NCBI GenBank assembly: GCA_041628815.1
Contig: JBFKOL010000136.1
Coordinates: forward strand, 1-10,378
DNA length: 10,378 nt
DNA from: JBFKOL01 sp041628815
Lineage (GTDB): Bacteria > Bacteroidota > Bacteroidia > Chitinophagales > Saprospiraceae
Direction: 5' to 3'
Below are positions 1 through 6,258 of the stretch, in pieces. Both the position numbers and the translations under genes were made by a program. The first letter of the stretch is position 1. Each line of letters begins with the position of its first letter. The notes under the pieces are model-generated. The model made no database searches. It had not been told where the DNA came from and saw only the letters and a program-made list of their open reading frames with translations.

Positions 1-462
1 AAAAATTCTCCATTCAGGGTCCAAATCTTTATCGAACAGTTTGTTCCAGTCAATTATTTCCCATCCTCCTTCTTTTCCAGTTTTCTTCAATGTAGCATGG
101 TACGGATTCTCCTGAAACCAATAATTGGGATCTACAGGTTGACCATCAATCTGTAGATAAATGAGTACTGTCGGATCGGCAACATTCCCCGTACGCCGCG
201 TCGCCAGCAAAAGTGGTACTGTACTTGTCTCTAAACGGGTAAGCTCAAACCCCCTTCTTGTAAACTGGTCTTCGCACCAGATCACATTGTTTTCAATATC
301 TTCCGGATAGTGTGCATCATTCGGAATAGCGAGAAATTCCTTGAGAGAGGTCATGGATCTGAGTCCGTATTCCACGAATGCACTCGATTCTATTTGTGAC
401 GAAACCAGTATTGGCAACGAAATAGCCAACAAGCCCGTAAGGCATATTTTTTTGAAGAACAT
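1..462 (-). CDS. Exported M20-type metallohydrolase, N-terminal 154 residues (partial)
   Basis: Reading the minus strand from the ATG at 462-460 gives 154 codons without a stop to the window edge, so the C-terminus is missing. Residues 1-22 form a signal peptide (MFFKK, then a hydrophobic stretch ending LVSS, with Gln23 as probable first mature residue). Residues 35-75 resemble the N-terminal region of M20/M25/M40 metallopeptidases, and 99-123 hold the strand with the first metal-binding motif, read here as LQIDGQPVDPNYW. In the family this is normally His-x-Asp followed by QPV. Asp106 is kept but the His position is Gln104. The rest of the zinc site lies outside the window. The family hydrolyses peptide or amide bonds; this protein probably acts in the periplasm. 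It begins 53 bases after the alpha/beta hydrolase, in the same direction. Family call fairly sure, substrate unknown. Confidence 0.8.
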   Translation of the reverse strand, partial: MFFKKICLTGLLAISLPILVSSQIESSAFVEYGLRSMTSLKEFLAIPNDAHYPEDIENNVIWCEDQFTRRGFELTRLETSTVPLLLATRRTGNVADPTVLIYLQIDGQPVDPNYWFQENPYHATLKKTGKEGGWEIIDWNKLFDKDLDPEWRIF

Positions 463-515
463 AGGAAATGGTTATAGGCGAAAAGTAATGAAAAAATCAA
501 CCTTTGACCATTATA

Positions 516-1337
516 TCAAATGCGCGGTGACTCCTGCTGTACACTTCCGAGCACGGTGGCCACGCCTGACCGGAATACGTTGTGAAAAATGGATCTACGA
601 TGTCCGGCATCGTCGAGGCGCACCAATTCTATAAGTGCCGGGTTTAGGCCGGCGAGTTTCTGTGACGAGTCAAATGGAATGACCTCGTCATCGTCTCCGT
701 GAAAGATGGTGACTGGACAATTCACCGCAGCCAGGTTTTTACGGTTGTCTAAAGGATACTTGACCAGAAAGTCCGGGATCAACGGAAAACGACGGTCTTT
801 AAGGTCTATAAAACTGATGTATGGTGCCACAAGGAATAAGTGACGAGGATCATTTTGTGAAGCCAGATACGAGGCCATACCTGTCCCGAGTGAATATCCT
901 ACAATGACGATCTCGGATTCATCATAACTTTGACGAAGGTGATCATATACCTTTTGCATATCGGAATAGAGCTGTTTCTGGGAGGTGATTTCTCCGTCGC
1001 TCTTCCCAAAACCACGATAATCAACCATAAAGATATCAAAACCATTTCCCATCAACATTTCTGCCTGTCTCAGGCAACGCCTGTTACTGCCTCGGTTGCC
1101 ATGTAGATATAGGACGACACCCCTGGAATTGGTTTCTTGGAGGTAAAGACAATTCAGGTAAATCCCTTTGTCAACCTCAACTTCCACTTCCTGTCCATAC
1201 CTGAAAGTATAGCTTTCATCGAGCTTTGAGGGATCAAAAATGAGCTCATCTTGGCCTACGTAGAGGACACCACAGGCAACGATATAAGTAATCCCCAATA
1301 TCGCCACTAATCTGATAAGGACTTTTTTCAACTTCAT
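516..1337 (-). CDS. Membrane-anchored alpha/beta hydrolase (ABHD13/BEM46-like)
   Basis: This 273-residue protein has one N-terminal hydrophobic segment (about residues 5-27) followed by the GQDELIF-P stretch typical of BEM46/YfhR-like hydrolases, so it is probably a signal-anchored serine hydrolase facing the periplasm. The oxyanion-hole motif LYLHGN lies at 76-81. The nucleophile elbow GYSLG puts Ser149 at its centre. HGDDDEVIP (213-221) supplies the likely acid Asp217, and DDAGH supplies His246. The triad is therefore complete and spaced as expected. Esterase, thioesterase or peptidase activity cannot be told apart from sequence. The start is ATG at 1337-1335; MKLKK before the hydrophobic segment supports it. 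It sits 87 bases after the DinB-fold gene and 53 bases before the M20 gene on the same strand, possibly as one transcription unit. Confidence 0.88.
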   Translation of the reverse strand: MKLKKVLIRLVAILGITYIVACGVLYVGQDELIFDPSKLDESYTFRYGQEVEVEVDKGIYLNCLYLQETNSRGVVLYLHGNRGSNRRCLRQAEMLMGNGFDIFMVDYRGFGKSDGEITSQKQLYSDMQKVYDHLRQSYDESEIVIVGYSLGTGMASYLASQNDPRHLFLVAPYISFIDLKDRRFPLIPDFLVKYPLDNRKNLAAVNCPVTIFHGDDDEVIPFDSSQKLAGLNPALIELVRLDDAGHRRSIFHNVFRSGVATVLGSVQQESPRI

Positions 1338-1424
1338 GCACTCTTAACGACAAACAGGTCTCCTAAGTTTGATAGAAATCTTTAAAGAATCATAAAATTT
1401 TCCATCCAACCTAACCCCGTCAAG

Positions 1425-2039
1425 TCATTTTCTGGTTATCCCGGTGAAAACATTGACACCAGGATGCAATGGATTACCCGATGCTCTTCTGAATGCCACT
1501 ACCTGGCCTGTGTGGTACAACGCATCCGCTATGGGACCATTGATGAGGTTCCAAAATGGAAAAGAAGAGGTGCGTTCCCCTCTCTGGAAAATGATATCGA
1601 GACCTTCGAGATCGGACGATCCCTTTCCCTTCACGATCTGACTGGCCCTGTAAATGTTGTCCAGCGTGGATTTGCGCAGTGTTGCAAAGTCTTTCATCTC
1701 TGAAGATTGCGGCGGACGCACATTGGGTTTTCCGTTCACCGTATTCAAAATAGTGATTGACAACCCATAAATATGCTCAGTGGTCTGTTGCACAGTCCTG
1801 CTATCAACACTTGGGCGGTAGTTTAGGTCATCGTTGGTAAGTTCAAAAGTAGCCCAGTAATAGCGGTAGCCCAGTCCATCGAGCATACGCGCCATGATAT
1901 TGCCTGGACTGTAATCCTCCGGTGGTTCGGGAATCTGGTAGTAGGGTAATTCCATATCTGATGTTTTTAGATCTATCTGCCCGTAGATACCGGAACACGT
2001 CAAAAAGATCATTGTACAAATGGTAATGGTCTGCTTCAT
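1425..2039 (-). CDS. Secreted DinB-fold (DinB/YfiT-like) protein
   Basis: This 204-residue protein has a signal peptide at 1-20 (MKQTITICTMIFLTCSGIYG) and Gln21 as likely mature start. The mature part matches the DinB superfamily four-helix bundle. It opens with a helix rich in aromatic residues (GLGYRYYWATFEL, 56-68), followed by the ELTNDDLNYRP stretch and TEHIYGL with His89. Near the C-terminus is ADALYHTGQVVAFRR (171-185), containing His176 in the usual HTGQ context. DinB-like enzymes usually bind a divalent metal with one early His and a later HxxxH. Here the first His of that pair is Asp172. Family members include thiol-dependent transferases and many proteins of unknown role; an exported version has no assigned function that I can name. 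It is the first gene of the leftmost minus-strand group, preceded by 149 bases without a gene. Confidence 0.8.
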   Translation of the reverse strand: MKQTITICTMIFLTCSGIYGQIDLKTSDMELPYYQIPEPPEDYSPGNIMARMLDGLGYRYYWATFELTNDDLNYRPSVDSRTVQQTTEHIYGLSITILNTVNGKPNVRPPQSSEMKDFATLRKSTLDNIYRASQIVKGKGSSDLEGLDIIFQRGERTSSFPFWNLINGPIADALYHTGQVVAFRRASGNPLHPGVNVFTGITRK

Positions 2040-2155
2040 GAATTTATCAATATTTGTCCTCTAAAACTTATTAGTATGTATTCAAATCGATCTCTGGAAT
2101 GACGTCAAAACCAGATTTTATTCGGCGTTATCGACGCGTAATGTCGCTTTACCCA

Positions 2156-2177
2156 ATCAAAATTCGTGGTTTCCACG
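2156..2177 (-). terminator. Weak candidate intrinsic terminator after the Rieske gene
   Basis: On the minus strand, 11 bases after the stop of the Rieske oxygenase, the sequence CGTGG-AAA-CCACG can form a 5-bp stem with a 3-base loop. It is followed by AATTTTGATT. The stem is short and the T-run has only four consecutive bases, so this is a weak candidate. Its position, directly after a stop and 126 bases before the next start, is what makes it plausible. Confidence 0.3.
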
Positions 2178-2188
2178 GCATAATTCTG

Positions 2189-3355
2189 TCAGGTGAAATC
2201 CAGGCCTTTATGCGATTTACGATGCCCCAGTACTTTCAGCAACTCTTTATCAAGAGCATGCAATATATCTTCAGATTCTGCATACTTGCCTCTTTCAAAG
2301 CGCCTGGAGCGCATTCCTTTCTGCATCTGCTCGCACACTGTCCAATCCTGCAAGTTGGTCATATCCCAGAACTCGATGGCTGAAGCAAAACGTTTCATTT
2401 TATCAATATCGTCTATTACTTCGGGTGCCAGCAGAAAGAAGCAGTCATTGACACTTTTTCCATGCTGAACCGGCCGTATCCTGTGGTACATGACAAAATC
2501 GGGATGGGGAGATAACAGCATATTGGGAAAAATGGAATAATAGTGTATTCTCTGAAGGTCATCACCTTGCACATTGCAGACGGGTGGCGCGGCAGCTTTA
2601 CCATCCATGGTCATGCTACCTCCCGGTTCACTTAGCACCATATAACCTCCGATAACGGAACCCTCCATGCAGTCGTGGACGGCAGAACGAAATGGGGTAC
2701 GTTGGCTGAGCATGGGATGTACTCCTGGACAATGGTAACACTCCTGGTAATTTTGCAGGATCAATTTCCAGTTGCATTCCAGCATATATGGTAAATGATG
2801 TGCTATCCTCAACGAAGGCATGTCCCAATCTTCAAAACGACCTATCAAAGCACCCATCTCATCCTCAAAAGGGGCGGGATCATCTGCGAGGTTGATAAAT
2901 ACAAACCCTCCCCACGTTGCGACATGGGCAGGGTAAAGGTCGTTGTCACCTGGGTTAAAACCTGCTGTTCCTTCCATCAATGGGGCCTTGAAAAGGGTAC
3001 CGTCCAACTCATAGGTCCATGCGTGGTAGGGGCAAGTGATTTTCTCTCCCCTGAAATGGCCTGAAACCTCCTGGCACAGTTGCGTTCCCCTGTGGCGACA
3101 CACATTGTAGTGAGCATGGATATCCAAATCACGTCCCCTGACAATTACTATGCTTTCGTCACAAACCGGTACGATAACATAGTCTCCTGGAGCTGGGACC
3201 TCCTCAGCTCTACATGCAAGGAGCCATTTCTTATAGAATATTTTATCCTTCTCCTCTTCATAGATCGCCGGTGAATGGTAGTAATGCGATGGTAGTGTGT
3301 ACATGGGCTCCTTTACCTTGTAATCCACACCTCTCTTTTTATATACCTTTCCCAT
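2189..3355 (-). CDS. Rieske non-heme iron oxygenase, catalytic (alpha) subunit
   Basis: This 388-residue protein has a complete alpha-subunit architecture. The N-terminal Rieske domain holds CRH (Cys86, His88) and CPYH (Cys108, His111), the four ligands of the [2Fe-2S] cluster. The C-terminal catalytic domain holds NWKLILQNYQECYHCPGVHP (195-214), with His208 and His213 as mononuclear iron ligands. NLQDW around Asp337 is the likely third ligand. The acid that bridges the Rieske and iron sites is Glu205, where naphthalene-type dioxygenases have Asp. Glu at this position is known in carnitine monooxygenase CntA, so the quaternary-amine oxygenases (choline, glycine betaine, carnitine) are the closest functional hint, not proof. 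No ferredoxin, reductase or beta subunit is nearby, so electrons must come from elsewhere. The product is cytoplasmic, with no signal peptide. It is divergent from the GH130 gene. Confidence 0.92.
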   Translation of the reverse strand: MGKVYKKRGVDYKVKEPMYTLPSHYYHSPAIYEEEKDKIFYKKWLLACRAEEVPAPGDYVIVPVCDESIVIVRGRDLDIHAHYNVCRHRGTQLCQEVSGHFRGEKITCPYHAWTYELDGTLFKAPLMEGTAGFNPGDNDLYPAHVATWGGFVFINLADDPAPFEDEMGALIGRFEDWDMPSLRIAHHLPYMLECNWKLILQNYQECYHCPGVHPMLSQRTPFRSAVHDCMEGSVIGGYMVLSEPGGSMTMDGKAAAPPVCNVQGDDLQRIHYYSIFPNMLLSPHPDFVMYHRIRPVQHGKSVNDCFFLLAPEVIDDIDKMKRFASAIEFWDMTNLQDWTVCEQMQKGMRSRRFERGKYAESEDILHALDKELLKVLGHRKSHKGLDFT

Positions 3356-3381
3356 TTTATATCTTGTTTACCGGATCAATA

Positions 3382-3397
3382 AAGATAAATTTATCTT
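3382..3397. promoter_or_regulatory. Perfect 16-bp palindrome, candidate operator
   Basis: AAGATAAATTTATCTT equals its own reverse complement over all 16 bases. It lies 26 bases upstream of the Rieske start and 51 bases upstream of the GH130 start, inside their shared 93-base intergenic region. Such a site would suit a dimeric helix-turn-helix repressor or activator acting on one or both genes (inference). It overlaps the -7-like element described separately. No regulator gene is adjacent. The sequence is AT-rich, so a chance occurrence is possible. Confidence 0.45.
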
Positions 3398-3415
3398 ATA
3401 CACATCGTTGACAAA
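3386..3415 (-). promoter_or_regulatory. Candidate Bacteroidota-type promoter for the Rieske gene
   Basis: On the minus strand, TTTG (bases 3415-3412) is followed after 18 bases by TAAATTTA (3393-3386). This matches the Bacteroidota -33 TTTG exactly and -7 TAnnTTTG at five of six fixed positions. Transcription would begin about 25 bases before the start codon. The -7 element is the centre of the 16-bp palindrome, so a bound protein there could block this promoter. Confidence 0.35.
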
Positions 3416-3448
3416 TGATCGGTTATTGACAATCAAGCAATCGAAGTA

Positions 3449-4579
3449 ATGAATCATCTGAAATTCGCAAATCCATTGTATTGGCTATTATTGTTTACAG
3501 TCCTTCTGTCCCTGGAATGCTGCCGCCCGGATACATCGAGATCTGCTCAAAAGAATTGGGTAATTGGCCCCTTCACAAAGCTGGATAAAGTCAACCCGTG
3601 TCTCCTGCCCGACCCGGGTCAGGTATTTTTATGCCCGATTCGCCGCGATACTGTGCAATGGGAGATCAAGGATGTGTTCAATCCAGCGACAGCTGTCCGC
3701 GACGATACTATTTATATGATCTACCGTGCAGAAGACAGTGTGGGAAGGCACAACGGTACTTCCAGGTTAGGTCTGGCCTGGAGTGACGATGGCAGACTAT
3801 TCCATAAACGACCCCAGCCTGTACTGTTCCCGTCAGAAGACCTGATGAAAATGTATGAATGGGAAGGTGGGATAGAAGATCCGCGAATTGTAGAAAGTCC
3901 GGAAGGGCGGTACATCATGACCTATACGGCCTACGATGGACAAACAGCTCGACTTTGCACGGCGAGCTCGGACGACCTGATCACATGGACTAAACATGGA
4001 CTTGCATTCAACCAGGCGTATAACGGCAAGTACAATGACACCTGGAGCAAATCGGGATCGATCATCGCCACAAATATGGGCAGCAGGCTGGTCGCCACTC
4101 CCATCAATGGTCAGTACTGGATGTACTGGGGCGATAAACATTTGTATGCTGCTACTTCGGAAAACCTTATCCATTGGACACCGGTAGAAGAAAATGACGA
4201 ATTAAAAATTGTCATGTCCTATCGTCCGGAATATTTCGACAGTGACCTCGTGGAGCCAGGCCCTCCAGCAATGATCCTGGAGAAAGGTATTGTGATGATA
4301 TACAATGCAAGGAATTACGGACCCGGCAGGAGGATAGATATGGAGGAAGGGACCTATTCCGCCGGTCAGGTTCTTTTTTCTTTGAACAATCCGTTGCACG
4401 CTGTTGACCGCACTGATGAGCCGTTTTTTATCCCCGACCGCCCCTATGAAATCAGTGGACAAGTCAACAAGGTTGTATTCATTGAAGCCCTGGCACCCCT
4501 TAACAATGAATGGCTTATTTATTACGGTACCGCGGACAGCAAGATCGGCGTTGCCGCATGGCCTGTGGCATCAAGGTGA
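3449..4579 (+). CDS. Exported glycoside hydrolase family 130 protein (beta-mannosidase/mannoside phosphorylase family)
   Basis: This 376-residue protein carries the hallmarks of the five-bladed beta-propeller family GH130. These are VFNPATAV-(x)-IYMIYRAED (76-96), SRLGLAWSDDGRLF (105-118), the signature WEGGIEDPR (138-146, Asp144 the probable general acid), YIMTYTAYDG (155-164), DLVEPGPPA (266-274) and a final blade with YYGTADSKIGVA (358-369). GH130 members either phosphorolyse beta-mannosides or hydrolyse beta-1,2-mannosides. The stretch GQYWMYWGD (221-229) stands where the phosphorylases I know have a basic, phosphate-binding residue, so hydrolysis looks more likely (inference). Residues 10-23 are hydrophobic and end at Cys24-Cys25, so this is an exported protein, possibly a lipoprotein, although the lipobox is poor. 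There is no SusC/SusD pair, transporter or other glycosidase beside it. It ends 3 bases from the convergent nth gene. Confidence 0.88.
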   Translation: MNHLKFANPLYWLLLFTVLLSLECCRPDTSRSAQKNWVIGPFTKLDKVNPCLLPDPGQVFLCPIRRDTVQWEIKDVFNPATAVRDDTIYMIYRAEDSVGRHNGTSRLGLAWSDDGRLFHKRPQPVLFPSEDLMKMYEWEGGIEDPRIVESPEGRYIMTYTAYDGQTARLCTASSDDLITWTKHGLAFNQAYNGKYNDTWSKSGSIIATNMGSRLVATPINGQYWMYWGDKHLYAATSENLIHWTPVEENDELKIVMSYRPEYFDSDLVEPGPPAMILEKGIVMIYNARNYGPGRRIDMEEGTYSAGQVLFSLNNPLHAVDRTDEPFFIPDRPYEISGQVNKVVFIEALAPLNNEWLIYYGTADSKIGVAAWPVASR

Positions 4580-4582
4580 CAT

Positions 4583-5239
4583 TCACTTGAACAAAGATTT
4601 CCTTCCGTAGATAGAACAAATGGGACATTTCCTGGGATTGTGACCTCTTGCCGGGCAATATTCACGTCCAAAATAGATGATTTGAAGGTGCAACTTGTTC
4701 CACTTGTGCTCAGGGAACAACCGCTTCAGGTCTTTCTCAGTTCTTTCCACATTTTTACCCGTACTTAGCTTCCATCTGTAGGCCAGGCGATGAATGTGGG
4801 TGTCAACTGGAAAGGCTGGGATGCCAAAAGCTTGCGACATAACGACGGATGCCGTCTTGTGCCCGACTCCCGGGAGTGCCTCCAAATGCCTGAAGTCGGC
4901 TGGCACTTTTCCGTCGTGCTTTTCCAACAGTATGGCTGAAAGCTCTGAAATGGCCTTTGACTTGCGCGGTGAAAGGCCACAAGGTCGGATGACGGCCTGG
5001 ATTGCCTCTACCTGCAGCTGTGACATCTCAAACGGATTGTCGGCAAGCGCAAAAAGATGTGGGGTCACCTGGTTTACCCTTTCATCCGTGCATTGCGCAG
5101 ACAGGAGAACTGCTACCAACAGCGTATAGGGGTCCTGGTGATGCAGAGGCACAGGTACTTCAGGATAAAATTCATCGAGAATGGCAGCTATGTGAAGTCC
5201 TATCTCTTTCTTGTTTTTCCTCGGTATCCAGTCTATCAT
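4583..5239 (-). CDS. nth: Endonuclease III (DNA glycosylase/AP lyase) with incomplete Fe-S cysteine set
   Basis: This 218-residue protein is close to the usual Nth length. It removes oxidised pyrimidines and cleaves abasic sites in base excision repair. LLVAVLLSAQCTD (40-52) is the conserved N-terminal helix region. LPGVGHKTA (122-130) is the helix-hairpin-helix with the catalytic Lys128, and VDTHIHR (145-151) gives the catalytic Asp146. The C-terminal cluster region differs from E. coli, where the pattern is C-x6-C-x2-C-x5-C. Here it is Cys195-x9-Cys205-x2-Cys208 and then SIYGRKSLFK with no fourth Cys before the stop. The ATG overlaps the stop of the acyl-CoA reductase gene (ATGA), so translation is probably coupled. 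It converges on the GH130 gene with 3 bases between stops. Confidence 0.95.
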   Translation of the reverse strand: MIDWIPRKNKKEIGLHIAAILDEFYPEVPVPLHHQDPYTLLVAVLLSAQCTDERVNQVTPHLFALADNPFEMSQLQVEAIQAVIRPCGLSPRKSKAISELSAILLEKHDGKVPADFRHLEALPGVGHKTASVVMSQAFGIPAFPVDTHIHRLAYRWKLSTGKNVERTEKDLKRLFPEHKWNKLHLQIIYFGREYCPARGHNPRKCPICSIYGRKSLFK

Positions 5240-6258
5240 AATTTACTTAAAAATTGCATGGTATCAACACCGTCCGCATAGTCTTCTAATCTGGGGTTTT
5301 GGCACTGGCCCAACCGGACGGTTTCGAGATCCTTCAGCAAGACATTAGCACTTATACATTGAATCTGATCTTCGTTTTCTCTCAGGTTCTGACCAAGTAT
5401 AAAAAGGTCATCGTAGAACTCGTAGTGAACACAGGCTATCCTTGAGGCTATGACTCGGTCTTCCTTAAATATGACAAAACCGTTGGTCAGAAAAGCCTCC
5501 TGCCCAAGGGTGTATATCGCGTAATTGTAGTCATAATTGTTTTTGTATTTGTTGTGATCGATGACATCGGCATAAGGAAGAAGGGCTCCAAAAATCAGGT
5601 TCATATCGAAATCACGCGGAATATATATCTTGGAGACACTGCGGCAACCCAGTCCGAAGTAATCGAAAATGTCGCACCCAAGTGCTGCGAGATCGTCTTT
5701 GCTTTCAGACCCATCCAGTACGGCAACAGCATTCCTGTTTTTTCTGATGATGTGTGGTACTGAAGAAAAGTAATATTTGAAATGAACGGCCGCTGCATCT
5801 CCGCCTGTTGCGATGACCGCATCATAATATTTCAGCTGATCCCCGATTTCAAAATGGTCCGAGGCCCCCGGTTCCAACTCAGTTAAAATGTGAACGATGC
5901 CCGGGATCAAGACATCATCTTTCGAAGAGCACCTGATGATGCTCTTATGGCCGCTGAGAAAAGTGCACAACAAATCGTGAAACCCCACGGCAGGAATATT
6001 CCCGGCCAGGATCATCCCCACCCTTTTGGATGTGTTACCCTTCATTTCATATTTTCCTGACCACCTTTCCATTTCGCTTCTGCCCAGGAAAGCCTTGCCC
6101 ACCGCTTCCAGAGCTTTCGACGAATTTTCGACTGTGAACCAATTATTCTTGATGAAAGCCTGCTTCTTCAGTTCAATCATCCGGGGATCATCTGGATCCT
6201 GCAAAATGCGGCCCAGCGCCTCCATCAAATCAATTCTGCGCTCCAGGTTATCTATCAC
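5236..6258 (-). CDS. LuxC-family acyl-CoA reductase
   Basis: This 340-residue protein belongs to the acyl-CoA reductase (LuxC) group of the aldehyde dehydrogenase superfamily, which reduces fatty acyl-CoA to aldehyde with NAD(P)H. VGMILAGNIPAVGFHD (80-95) is the nucleotide-binding region. The ATGGDAA stretch (150-156) and the catalytic segment YFGLGCRSVSKIYIP (200-214), with Cys205 as the acyl-accepting thiol, complete the core. The start is GTG at 6258-6256, which overlaps the stop of the pseudouridine synthase gene as GTGA; the next Met, at residue 12, would lose conserved N-terminal sequence. There is no luxD, luxAB or luxE around it, so light production is not implied. The aldehyde may feed lipid or alcohol metabolism (inference). 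It is sandwiched by 4-base overlaps between rluD-like and nth genes. Confidence 0.88.
   Translation of the reverse strand: MIDNLERRIDLMEALGRILQDPDDPRMIELKKQAFIKNNWFTVENSSKALEAVGKAFLGRSEMERWSGKYEMKGNTSKRVGMILAGNIPAVGFHDLLCTFLSGHKSIIRCSSKDDVLIPGIVHILTELEPGASDHFEIGDQLKYYDAVIATGGDAAAVHFKYYFSSVPHIIRKNRNAVAVLDGSESKDDLAALGCDIFDYFGLGCRSVSKIYIPRDFDMNLIFGALLPYADVIDHNKYKNNYDYNYAIYTLGQEAFLTNGFVIFKEDRVIASRIACVHYEFYDDLFILGQNLRENEDQIQCISANVLLKDLETVRLGQCQNPRLEDYADGVDTMQFLSKL

Noticed and set aside
1845..1880. Short direct repeat TAGCCCAGT occurring twice.
   Set aside because: It lies within the DinB-fold coding region, encodes different residues in different frames, and is too short to mean anything.
2132..2150. 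Small inverted repeat GCGT-TATCG-ACGC between the Rieske and DinB-fold genes.
   Set aside because: A 4-bp stem is expected often by chance and it has no T-run or supporting context.
3449..3525. Confident lipoprotein call for the GH130 protein.
   Set aside because: The hydrophobic segment ends at Cys24-Cys25, but the residues before either Cys (SLE and LEC) do not match a normal lipobox. It remains only a possibility in the feature note.
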